From NCBI GenBank assembly GCA_021202155.1, contig JAJQDP010000033.1, forward strand, positions 120,882 through 184,881: DNA of 64,000 bases, read 5' to 3'. The stretch is from Oscillospiraceae bacterium. GTDB lineage: Bacteria; Bacillota; Clostridia; Oscillospirales; Ruminococcaceae. This document shows positions 56,215-63,762 of the stretch, piece after piece. How positions within the stretch are numbered: the first letter of the stretch is position 1; each line of letters begins with the position of its first letter. Under the pieces are notes generated by a model. The model was not told the origin of the DNA. It searched no databases and saw only the letters and a program-made list of their open reading frames with translations. The position numbers and the translations under genes were made by a program.

Positions 56215-56330
56215 ATCCCATTCAGATGAATTTGTCAAGCTCATTCAGACAAATTCATCCGTTTCACCCAGAGACATTTTGGGTTTTCATTCAGACAGAT
56301 TCGGAATTTTCATTCAGAGAGATTTTTGCA
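56215..56330. repeat. short ATTCAGAnA-type direct repeats upstream of the DUF4143 gene
   Basis: Forms of CATTCAGACA/ATTCAGA with ATTT occur at about 56220, 56244, 56290 and 56311 with irregular spacing of 20-50 bases. Not a CRISPR (no constant repeat length). Confidence 0.4.
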
Positions 56331-56374
56331 TTGAAAAAAGAGCCCCGCAAGGAGCTCTTTTCATATCAATTCAA

Positions 56375-57288
56375 TCAGATTCTTTCGGGCTGGTCGTTGT
56401 CGGTCGGAGCGTCAGTCGGATTCGGGGTCGGATTCTGGTTTACAACCGGCTGGTCGTCGGGGTTATAGACCGGTGCGGGCTGGGTCGGGGGAATCGGCTG
56501 AACAGAAGGCTCGGAAGCCGGCTGAGTCGGAGGAATCTGCTCAGGCTGACCGTACTGATACTGCGGGTTAATCGGCTGACCGGTGTAGGGGTCGAAGTTA
56601 TACTGAGTCGGCTGTGGCTGAGGCATTGGCTGAGGTGCCGGGTGGAGGGCGTCCTCATAGAACTTGGCACTCACAAGACCCAAGAATATCGGGCAGAAGA
56701 TAGCGACTGCAACAATCAGAAGGAAGAGAATGATTGCGAACAAACCGCCGATGAAGGGGATTGCGGAGAAGACTCCCAAAATGAACGCGCAGACCCAGAT
56801 TGCGACGATAACGAGAGCCTGAGCTCCGAACATCTTGCCCTTGAAGCCCTTGGTCATCTTCTTTGACTCCTTGAGGGCGTCCATTGCTCCGATTTCGGGG
56901 CGGGTGATGAGTAGTAGGGAGTGAAGGCGTATTCATATACCTTGATGACCGCGAAAACGATTCCGACAATCGGGATAAGTCCCCAGAGGAGAATCCAGAG
57001 CTCCATCCAGAGCATTCCGCCGGCGACATGAACCGCCTGCTTGAGGCTTGAGAAGCCGGAGAAGATGTTCTTGGTCTCAACTCCCTCGCCTCTTACGCCC
57101 TTAAGATAGAGCACCGAGAGGCTCGCCTGAAGGACAAGTGCCACGGGAATGGTGATGATCGGAATTCCCCCAAAAAGTACGACGATGATGGTAATGAAGT
57201 TAGAGAGAAGTGACAGTCCCCAGAGGAGAATCGGCTTCTTCTTAAGAATCTCGAAAGCGGCTTTGTAGTTTTGTGTGATAGAACTCAT
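56375..57288 (-). pseudogene. DUF975-like membrane protein interrupted by one frameshift
   Basis: Two frames on the minus strand (57288-56854 and 56884-56375) read as one protein. The first gives five-helix DUF975-type sequence ending YEYAFTPYY; the second resumes within RPEIGAMDALKESKKMTKG, which is the DUF975 continuation. The join is near 56900-56920, where one extra C (CCTACTAC-C-TCATCACC) would restore TPYYLITRPEIGAMDALKESK. The C-terminal tail is Pro/Gln-rich (PQPMPQPQPTQ). It could be a real pseudogene, an assembly error, or recoding. Confidence 0.7.
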
Positions 57289-57320
57289 GAAAAGTCCCCC
57301 TTACATTTAATAGTGTACTG

Positions 57321-57350
57321 ATTATACCATTTATAAGGGCAGGTTGTCAA
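57321..57350 (-). promoter_or_regulatory. promoter of DUF975-like gene
   Basis: Minus strand TTGACA (57350-57345), 18-nt spacer, TATAAT (57326-57321). Confidence 0.7.
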
Positions 57351-57399
57351 CATATCTGAGCGTGTTGGCAGAAAAATTAATGAAAGCTTAATCTTTATC

Positions 57400-57530
57400 C
57401 CGTCACTGTCGAAGTTTCCCTTAAAATCAGTGCGATTTGAAGGGAAACAGAATTTCTTGAGGGGATTCAGCTCTCCGAGAGTAACAAGCTTTCTCAGAGA
57501 GTCTTCGACAGAGCTAAGGCTTTATGACGG
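57400..57530 (+). ncRNA. candidate structured RNA (three-way junction), family unknown
   Basis: Outer stem CCGTCACTGTCGAAG (57400-57414) pairs with CTTCGACAG (57503-57511) and TGACGG (57525-57530). Inside are a 14-bp hairpin (GTTTCCCTT…AAGGGAAAC, 57414-57448, with nested AAATC/GATTT) and a second hairpin (CTCTCCGAGA…TCTCAGAGAG, about 57471-57501). It lies before the secD promoter, in a gene-free stretch. Strand and transcription are not established; a weak TTGGCA/TAATCT is upstream. Confidence 0.45.
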
Positions 57531-57560
57531 ACACCTGAGTGAAATTTTCCCTACTACCTA

Positions 57561-57589
57561 TTGACTTTTGTCCATCTTTTGGCTATACT
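57561..57589 (+). promoter_or_regulatory. promoter of secD-secF
   Basis: TTGACT at 57561, 17-nt spacer, TATACT at 57584-57589. Confidence 0.7.
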
Positions 57590-57595
57590 ATTAGA

Positions 57596-57757
57596 GTATG
57601 ACACTGAACTGATGAAGGCAAAGTTTTCATCGAGGAAGGAATGTAAAGTGTTCTTCCGGAAAGAGTGTCGATTATGCCGTCTGAGCTGTCCGCCTTAGAT
57701 TTCAGGATATTCAGTACAGCATTGACTAACAAATTATTCTAAGGAGGCAAAACAGAA
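57596..57757 (+). promoter_or_regulatory. long 5' leader of secD with paired segments
   Basis: About 160 untranslated bases. ACTGAA (57603) can close on TTCAGT (57710), enclosing hairpins GATGAA…TTCATC (57611-57631) and GGAAGGAA…TTCTTCC (57634-57657). SD AAGGAGG at 57741-57747. Possible regulatory leader; no known class recognised. Confidence 0.45.
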
Positions 57758-59167
57758 GTGCGGCACATAAAAAAGCCTGTATTCTTTATTGTTGTTGCGC
57801 TGTTGGTGGTTTTCACGTTGCTTAACGTCTTTGGCATCAGCACCTATTATGGCGACATCACTACGACCGTTATCAAGTCTGTAAGTGACATTCGCTGGGG
57901 TATTGATATTAGCGGCGGTGTTGAGGTTACCTTCTCTCCCGCTGAGGATGTTGACGCTACTCAGGACGAGCTTGATGCGGCAAAGACCGCTCTGGAGCTC
58001 AGACTTGTAAACCTTGGTATCACAGACTACGAGGTTTATGTTGACTACTCGAACAGCGACATTATTGTCAGATTCCCGTGGCAGTCGGATGAGGAAGATT
58101 TCGACCCTGAGGAAGCGGTTCAGGAGCTTGGAGAAACCGCCGAGCTCACCTTCCGTGAGGGCTATGAGACTGATGACTATGGCAATCCTTCGGGAACAAC
58201 CGCAGATACCATAATCCTCACCGGCGACATGGTCACATCAGCTACGGCTGTTTTCTGGGAGGATGACGACGGTACCTATGAGTACGGAGTTTCCCTCGTT
58301 CTTAACGATGAGGGAACAGAGGCATTCGCCGAGGCAACCACAAGGCTCGCCGAGGAAGAGGGCATCATCTCCATCTGGATGGACAATACCTGCATCTCCT
58401 ACCCGACAGTAAGCTCCGCCATCACCGACGGACAGTGCCAGATTACCGGCGACTTCACCTATGAAGAGGCGAGCGAGCTTGCCGAAAAGATCAGTGCGGG
58501 CTCCCTCCCGTTCGCTCTTGAAGCATCCAACTTCCGTTCAATCTCTGCTTCAATGGGTGAGGGTGCAAAGAACACCATGCTTATCGCAGGTTTGGTTGCG
58601 TTCATCATCATCTGCATCTACATGATAGCTTCCTATAAGCTTCCCGGCGTTGTCGCCTGCATCGCTCTCTTCGGACAGGTTGTCGGAACTGTAGCTTGCG
58701 TAACCGGCTTCTTCGGAAACATCTCTGGCGTTACACTTACAATTCCCGGTATCGCAGGTATTATTCTTGCGGTCGGTATCGGCATCGATGCGAACGTTGT
58801 AACCTTTGAAAGAGTCAAGGAAGAGCTGAGAGCTGGCAAGACCCTTGATACAGCGTTAGATCACGGCTACCAGAAGGCATGGAGAGCGATATTCGACGGT
58901 AATATCACCATCGTATTCGTAGCAATCATCCTTATGGGTGCTTTCGGACCGTCTGACAGCATCATCGCGACAATCATGAAGCCCTTCTACTTCATGTTCC
59001 CGACAACAATCGAGGGCACAATCTATTCGTTCGGTTACACCCTCCTCGTCGGCGTTATAATGAACTTCATATTCGGAGTACTCTCATCGAGACTGATGCT
59101 CGGCTCGCTCTCAAGATTTAAGGGACTCAGAAATCCTGAACTGTACGGAGGTGCTAAGAATGACTAA
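57758..59167 (+). CDS. secD: protein translocase subunit SecD
   Basis: 469 residues from GTG 57758 (AAGGAGG 10 nt upstream). One N-terminal membrane helix, a large periplasm-type P1 domain (WGIDISGGVEVTF, then VNLGITDYEVYVDYSN), and five C-terminal helices with GLVAFIIICIYMI, GIIL-AVGIGIDANVVTFERVKEEL and GYQKAWRAIFDGN. SecDF uses ion motive force to complete protein export. Overlaps the secF start. Confidence 0.95.
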   Translation: MRHIKKPVFFIVVALLVVFTLLNVFGISTYYGDITTTVIKSVSDIRWGIDISGGVEVTFSPAEDVDATQDELDAAKTALELRLVNLGITDYEVYVDYSNSDIIVRFPWQSDEEDFDPEEAVQELGETAELTFREGYETDDYGNPSGTTADTIILTGDMVTSATAVFWEDDDGTYEYGVSLVLNDEGTEAFAEATTRLAEEEGIISIWMDNTCISYPTVSSAITDGQCQITGDFTYEEASELAEKISAGSLPFALEASNFRSISASMGEGAKNTMLIAGLVAFIIICIYMIASYKLPGVVACIALFGQVVGTVACVTGFFGNISGVTLTIPGIAGIILAVGIGIDANVVTFERVKEELRAGKTLDTALDHGYQKAWRAIFDGNITIVFVAIILMGAFGPSDSIIATIMKPFYFMFPTTIEGTIYSFGYTLLVGVIMNFIFGVLSSRLMLGSLSRFKGLRNPELYGGAKND

Positions 59168-60152
59168 AACCTTTGATGTAGTCGGGAAGAAAAAGTACTT
59201 TTATATCTTCTCTGTAGCAGTTATCGTTATAACCTTGCTTCTTGCCCTGATTTTGGGCGTAAACGTCGCAATCGAGTTCAAGGGCGGAACAATCATTACT
59301 TACTCCTACTCGGGAGAGGTTGACGGCGACGCAATTGCCTCCACCGCTCAGGAGATAACCGGTCTTTCCTGCGAGATTTCCTATGGCGAAAGCGTTTCCG
59401 ACGGAAGCGAGACGATCTCCCTTTCATTTGCAGATTCCACCGGTATGGACACCGAGATTCAGTCGGAGCTCACGGACACACTTGAGGCTGAATACGCTTC
59501 AAGCTCACTGACCCTCTACAGCTCACAGGATGTCAATCCTTCGACCGGTAGCGGCTTCTTCGGCAAGTGCATGGTCGCAGTTCTCATCTCGATGATAGTC
59601 ATGATAGTCTACATCGGCTTCCGCTTCAGAAAGATAGGCGGCTGGGTAGCAGGTATCTGCGCGGTTGTTGCGCTTATGCACGATATGTTCTTCGTATTCG
59701 CCTGCACTACTATCTGCAGATTCGACATCGACTCGAACTTCATAGCCGTTCTTCTTACAATCCTCGGCTATTCTGTAAACGCGACAATCATCATCTACGA
59801 CAGAATCCGTGAGAACAGAAACCTCTATGGAACTGAGAAGAGCCTTGACGAGCTCGTAAACATGAGCGTCAGCCAGTCGTTCGGACGTTCGGTTCACACA
59901 ACCGTCACGACCGTCATCGCAGTTGCTTCAATCTGCGTAGTCGCGCTCTTTGCTAACGTCGATTCTATCATAAGCTTTGCATTCCCGCTCCTTGTCGGAC
60001 TTCTCTCGGGTGTATATTCCTCGAACTGCATAGCTCCGACACTCTGGACCACATGGCAGGGTCACATCGACAGAAAGAACGCTGAGAAGGCTTTGGCTGA
60101 GGGAATCAACACAGCGACTCCCAAGAAAAAGTCTTCAAAGAAAAAGAAATAA
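59160..60152 (+). CDS. secF: protein translocase subunit SecF
   Basis: 330 residues from ATG 59160 (CGGAGGTG at 59146-59153), overlapping the secD stop by 8 nt. N-terminal helix, GVNVAIEFKGGTII, then five helices with GGWVAGICAVVALMHDMFFVFA, ILGYSVNATIIIYDRIREN and QSFGRSVHTTVTTVI. A Lys-rich end (KKKSSKKKK). Forms the SecDF complex with the previous gene. Confidence 0.95.
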   Translation: MTKTFDVVGKKKYFYIFSVAVIVITLLLALILGVNVAIEFKGGTIITYSYSGEVDGDAIASTAQEITGLSCEISYGESVSDGSETISLSFADSTGMDTEIQSELTDTLEAEYASSSLTLYSSQDVNPSTGSGFFGKCMVAVLISMIVMIVYIGFRFRKIGGWVAGICAVVALMHDMFFVFACTTICRFDIDSNFIAVLLTILGYSVNATIIIYDRIRENRNLYGTEKSLDELVNMSVSQSFGRSVHTTVTTVIAVASICVVALFANVDSIISFAFPLLVGLLSGVYSSNCIAPTLWTTWQGHIDRKNAEKALAEGINTATPKKKSSKKKK

Positions 60153-60175
60153 CAGCCGGTTTTCCGGCACAAAAA

Positions 60176-60206
60176 GCGGTGCAGGAAATTCTTGCACCGC
60201 TAATTT
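60176..60206 (+). terminator. terminator after secF
   Basis: GCGGTGCA…TTGCACCGC stem followed by TAATTTTAT; a smaller GCCGG-TTTT-CCGGC hairpin precedes it. Confidence 0.75.
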
Positions 60207-60223
60207 TATCGGGAGGGATAGTT

Positions 60224-61027
60224 GTGGCAGACACACAGAATAAAATAAAAGTAGGAATTTCGGTGGCATGTGGCTATCCAGAATATCCCGAGATAACTCT
60301 TAAGCGGCTTTTAGATTTGGGAGTCAGGCACGTCGAGATTTTCCTTAACACCCACTCCGAGACAAAGCCGGAGTATGTCAGGGAGCTTAAGAGGATGATG
60401 GACGACTACGGTTGCACCTGCAAGTCGGTTCACCCGTTCACCGCCGCCATCGATACATACATGCTCTATACTCCCTATGAGCGCAGAATCCAGGACTTCC
60501 TTGACTATCACAGAAGATATTTCGAGGCGATGGACATCTTGGGTGCGGAGTATCTTATCCTCCACGGCAACCAGGACAAAGGTCCCGACGAAGTCGTGAT
60601 TGAGGGCTACCGGCGGCTCAATTCCGTCGCAAAAGAATATGGCAAGACGGTTTTGCAGGAGAATGTTTACCGCTGTACAACCGGAGCTCTCGAACAGCTT
60701 GTCGCGATGAAGAAAGCTCTCGGCGACGACGTGAGCTTCGTCCTCGACACCAAGCAAGCCATCCGCCGCGGCTATGACCCGTACGATTTCATAAAAGAAC
60801 TCTCCCCAAATATCAAGCACATCCACTTCTCAGACCACAATTCCGAGTCCACCTGCACCCTCCCCGGTAAAGGCGACATAGACACTCCACGTTTTATCCA
60901 AGCCCTACGTAACGTCAACTTCTCCGGCTCAATCATGCTCGAACTATATAGAAGCTCCTTCGGGACGTTTGAAGAGCTGGTGGAAGCCATGAATTACGTC
61001 AAAACTGTTGTGGAATCAATAACTTAA
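60224..61027 (+). CDS. sugar phosphate isomerase/epimerase (AP endonuclease 2-like TIM barrel)
   Basis: 267 residues from GTG 60224 (GGGAGGGA upstream; the longer open frame crosses the terminator). TIM-barrel metalloenzyme: VRHVEIFLN, EYLILHGNQDK, VLQENVYRC (metal-binding Glu), FVLDTKQAIRRG (Asp), IKHIHFSDHN (His/Asp) and SIMLELYRSSFG (Glu). This set matches the xylose isomerase-like family. Substrate is unknown; sugar or sugar phosphate is inferred. Confidence 0.88.
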   Translation: MADTQNKIKVGISVACGYPEYPEITLKRLLDLGVRHVEIFLNTHSETKPEYVRELKRMMDDYGCTCKSVHPFTAAIDTYMLYTPYERRIQDFLDYHRRYFEAMDILGAEYLILHGNQDKGPDEVVIEGYRRLNSVAKEYGKTVLQENVYRCTTGALEQLVAMKKALGDDVSFVLDTKQAIRRGYDPYDFIKELSPNIKHIHFSDHNSESTCTLPGKGDIDTPRFIQALRNVNFSGSIMLELYRSSFGTFEELVEAMNYVKTVVESIT

Positions 61028-61032
61028 AAGGT

Positions 61033-61061
61033 ATTGACAAAACGATAACTTTTAAGTATAA
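61033..61061 (+). promoter_or_regulatory. promoter of HigB/HigA-type module
   Basis: Consensus TTGACA at 61033, 17-nt spacer, consensus TATAAT at 61056-61061. Start codon follows 26 nt later. Confidence 0.85.
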
Positions 61062-61087
61062 TAGAAGCAAGAAGAGGGAAGATTGAA

Positions 61088-61462
61088 ATGTATGAGATTT
61101 ACTTTTACGAAGACAGAAACGGCAAATCGCCGGTATTTGATTTTATGGAAGACCTTAAAAGCCATAATGATAAGGATAGTCGTATCAATTTGAATAAAAT
61201 CAACGATTACATTCAGGCATTGAGCGATTACGGAACGGTAATAGGAGAACCTTATGTAAAACATCTTGATGGAGAGATATGGGAACTTAGACCGATCCGA
61301 AACAGGGTGATGTTTGCAGCGTGGGTTGACGGAGGATATGTGCTTCTTCATCATTTTGTCAAAAAGACTCAGAAGACACCGGCACGAGAAATCGAAAAAG
61401 CAAAGCGAGAGCTTGCTGACCTTATTGAGAGAGGTGTTAGTTTTGAACATGAATCAGAATAA
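61088..61462 (+). CDS. HigB/RelE-type toxin (phage Gp49-like)
   Basis: 124 residues. [22 protein letters not shown], then [26 protein letters not shown] and [23 protein letters not shown] are the hallmark blocks of Gp49/HigB-like RelE-fold mRNA interferases, including the conserved WELR and the final KKT.KTP. It cleaves mRNA at the ribosome in characterised relatives. The antitoxin gene overlaps its end, in the toxin-first order of higBA. Confidence 0.9.
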   Translation: MYEIYFYEDRNGKSPVFDFMEDLKSHNDKDSRINLNKINDYIQALSDYGTVIGEPYVKHLDGEIWELRPIRNRVMFAAWVDGGYVLLHHFVKKTQKTPAREIEKAKRELADLIERGVSFEHESE

Positions 61463-61760
61463 TCTTGAACTACGTCGTTGGAGTGATGTTAGAAAAGAGC
61501 TGTTTACCCCGGAAGAAATCGCCGAGAGTGACCTTCGCGTGGCACTTATCGGCGAGCTTGTCAAAGCCCGTCAGGAAAAGGGCATAAGTCAGAAAAAGCT
61601 TGAAGAGCTCAGTGGCGTCAAGCAACCGGTAATAGCGAGAATGGAAAAGGGGACGACAAGCCCTCAGCTTGATACTATTCTCAAAATCCTTGTTCCTCTT
61701 GGCAAGACGCTTGCTGTAGTTCCACTCGAAAGCGTAACGGCAGGAGACAAGGCGGAATGA
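61449..61760 (+). CDS. HigA-type XRE-family antitoxin
   Basis: 103 residues from ATG 61449; TTG 61443 is better spaced from GAGGTG (61431-61436) and equally possible. A helix-turn-helix of XRE type lies in the middle ([20 protein letters not shown], then [12 protein letters not shown] and [12 protein letters not shown]). It should neutralise the HigB-like toxin and repress the shared promoter. Overlaps the toxin gene by about 14-20 nt. Confidence 0.9.
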   Translation: MNQNNLELRRWSDVRKELFTPEEIAESDLRVALIGELVKARQEKGISQKKLEELSGVKQPVIARMEKGTTSPQLDTILKILVPLGKTLAVVPLESVTAGDKAE

Positions 61761-61780
61761 GAAGTAAAAGAGGGGATAAC

Positions 61781-62005
61781 GTGGATAAAAAAGAAACAAA
61801 GGAAATTGCCGAAAGCGAAATGACCATTGAAGAATTGGCAAGAATTAAAGGCGTGCCTCCGACACCGCCACATCTAGATGCAAGCAAGTGGACAAAAGAA
61901 CAGCTTGATGCTGAAATTGAGAAAGGCATGAAAGATATTCGAGAGGGCAGAGTAACACCTTTAGAAGACTTCGTCGAAGAATTAAAGAGAGAAGGAAGAT
62001 TATGA
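61781..62005 (+). CDS. small antitoxin-like protein (RelB/DinJ-type C-terminus)
   Basis: 74 residues from GTG 61781 (AGAGGGGAT upstream; an ATG at 61757 overlaps the HigA end). The C-terminus EIEKGMKDIREGRVTPLEDFVEEL resembles antitoxin ends of the form 'EG..D...GRV...E'. Follows higA by 20 nt with no toxin of its own, so it may be a third component of the module or a solitary remnant. It overlaps the HAD phosphatase start by 4 nt. Confidence 0.6.
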   Translation: MDKKETKEIAESEMTIEELARIKGVPPTPPHLDASKWTKEQLDAEIEKGMKDIREGRVTPLEDFVEELKREGRL

Positions 62006-62667
62006 TGCCAGCTCTTGATAAGACTAAAATAAAATACATCCTCTACGACCTTGACGGGACGTTGACCGACTCGGCGAGGGGAATTGTGAATTCGTTCAAG
62101 TATTGCCTTAATGAGCTCGGGATTACCGGCTGGGACGATGAGGCACTCTTGAAATTTGTGGGACCGCCGCTGAGGGAGTCGTTCGGAGTTTATCTCGGGA
62201 TGGATGAAAATGGCGTTGACAACGCAATTAAGATTTACAGAACATACTATGCCGACAAGGGCATCTTTGAGAACAGCATCTATGACGGAATCCCGGAGGC
62301 ACTTGAAAGGCTACGTGAAGCCGGGTATATCCAGGCGGTCGCGACCTCAAAGCCGGAGGTCTATGCGAAAAAGATTCTTGAGAAGTTCGGGCTTGCCGGG
62401 TACTTTGAGGACATCTGCGGAATCCCTCTGGGCGACGAGTCGATGACCAAGGCGCAGGTAATTGCGCAGTCGATGGAACGAATCGGAGTTACCGACAAGT
62501 CGGCAGTGGTCATGGTCGGCGACAGAGATTACGACATCAAGGGTGCGCACCTCAACGGCATCCCCTGCATAGGCGTGACCTATGGCTATGGCTCTCGCGA
62601 GGAGCTTGAATCGGCGGGAGCGGATGAGATAGTTGCCGAGCCGGGAGATATTATGGGGAATTTGTAA
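62002..62667 (+). CDS. HAD-family phosphatase, Gph/PGP-like
   Basis: 221 residues. Motif I YDLDGTLTDSARG, motif II VATSKPEVYAKK (Ser/Thr), Lys in MTKAQV, motif IV VMVGDRDYDIKGA. The helical cap between motif I and II follows phosphoglycolate phosphatase-like enzymes. Two start ATGs are adjacent (62002 and 62005). Substrate uncertain. Confidence 0.88.
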   Translation: MMPALDKTKIKYILYDLDGTLTDSARGIVNSFKYCLNELGITGWDDEALLKFVGPPLRESFGVYLGMDENGVDNAIKIYRTYYADKGIFENSIYDGIPEALERLREAGYIQAVATSKPEVYAKKILEKFGLAGYFEDICGIPLGDESMTKAQVIAQSMERIGVTDKSAVVMVGDRDYDIKGAHLNGIPCIGVTYGYGSREELESAGADEIVAEPGDIMGNL

Positions 62668-62669
62668 TT

Positions 62670-62803
62670 GTCGCCCTGCTGGGCACACAACTTGGCTTCA
62701 GCCAAGTCGGCAAGTTTCGCCTACAGCGAAACTTGCGCGCCTCCCTTTGGTCGGCGCACCTCTCAGTCAGCTTCGCTGACAGCTCTCCTTTATAAGGAGA
62801 GCC
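62670..62803. repeat. hairpin-rich intergenic repeat before PfkB gene
   Basis: CTTGGCTTCAGCCAAG (62691-62706), GCAAGTTTCGC…GCGAAACTTGC (62710-62736), GTCAGCTTCGCTGAC (62766-62780) and GCTCTCCTT…AAGGAGAGC (62782-62802). The right part, from GGCGCACCTCTCAGTC to AGGAGAGCCATTTT, recurs after the PfkB gene (63795-63853). Confidence 0.8.
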
Positions 62804-62830
62804 ATTTTACTTCTCTCGGAGGCTTTACTT

Positions 62831-63745
62831 ATGATAACAACTGTAACATTGAGTCCATGCATCGACAAGACGGTGAAGACCGGAAAATTAAACCTTGACG
62901 CTATGAACCGAATCGAACCCGTAAGCCTCGACATCGGCGGGAAGGGAATCAACGTCAGCAGGGCACTTTCGCGATTGGGCGTCAGAAGCCGCGCTCTTGG
63001 ATTCAACTTTTCCGGTGGGGAAGCTATCCCCGAAGCCCTTGAAGCGGAGGACGTTGAGTGTCGGTTCACACAGTGCGCCGGTTCTCTCAGAACGAACCTC
63101 AAAATTATGGAAACGGATATTGGAAGAACTGTTGAGATAAACGAATCGAATCCATGTGTCAGTTCTGAGAATATCGAAAATTTGAAGAGTGCGGTTGCAA
63201 GGGCTTCTAAGGACAGCAGTATGATTGTCCTTGCCGGGAGCGTTCCGAAGGGCGTCGGAGCCGGCATCTATCGTGAACTCGGCGAGATTGCGAAGGAAGC
63301 TAATCCCGATATAAAAGTGATTTTGGACGCGCAGGGAGTGCTTCTTGAAGAAGGATTAAAGGCTGAGCCTTTCATGATCAAGCCGAACATTTTCGAGCTT
63401 GAGACCATCATCGGGAAAATCTCGTCGGAGGATGAGATAGTTTCCGCCGCAAGAAAGCTTATCGCAGAGTATGGCGTCCAGGTTGTCCTGGTCTCAAGAG
63501 GCGAGGACGGTGCGGTTATCGTTTCACGTGACGAGTGCTATAGCCATCCGGCTGTAAAAGTCCCGGTGAAGAGCACATCAGGAGCAGGGGACAGTATGGT
63601 AGCGGGCGCGATTTTAGCCCTGACCAAGAACCTGCCGCTCGAAAGCGTCCTCAGGTACGCTGTAACCGCCGCGGCAGGAGCGATTTCGCATGAGGGGACG
63701 ACTTTTTGCACGGAGGAGGAGTTTGAAAGGCTTTTGAAGCTGTGA
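62831..63745 (+). CDS. PfkB-family hexose kinase (1-phosphofructokinase / tagatose-6-phosphate kinase type)
   Basis: 304 residues. VTLSPCIDKTV at the N-terminus, DIGGKGINVSRALSRLG (substrate-binding), and STSGAGDSMVAGAILAL with the catalytic Asp are PfkB signatures; the GAGD form fits FruK/LacC-type enzymes that phosphorylate fructose 1-phosphate or tagatose 6-phosphate. SD CGGAGG precedes ATG 62831. No fruR or fruA neighbour is seen, so the exact substrate is open. Confidence 0.88.
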   Translation: MITTVTLSPCIDKTVKTGKLNLDAMNRIEPVSLDIGGKGINVSRALSRLGVRSRALGFNFSGGEAIPEALEAEDVECRFTQCAGSLRTNLKIMETDIGRTVEINESNPCVSSENIENLKSAVARASKDSSMIVLAGSVPKGVGAGIYRELGEIAKEANPDIKVILDAQGVLLEEGLKAEPFMIKPNIFELETIIGKISSEDEIVSAARKLIAEYGVQVVLVSRGEDGAVIVSRDECYSHPAVKVPVKSTSGAGDSMVAGAILALTKNLPLESVLRYAVTAAAGAISHEGTTFCTEEEFERLLKL

Positions 63746-63762
63746 GATTCGGAGACGAAGGC

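Noticed and set aside
56279..56866. Plus-strand 195-codon frame opposite the DUF975-like gene
   Set aside because: It mirrors the Pro/Gln-rich tail and has Arg-rich composition typical of an antisense shadow; the minus-strand reading has family similarity and a promoter.
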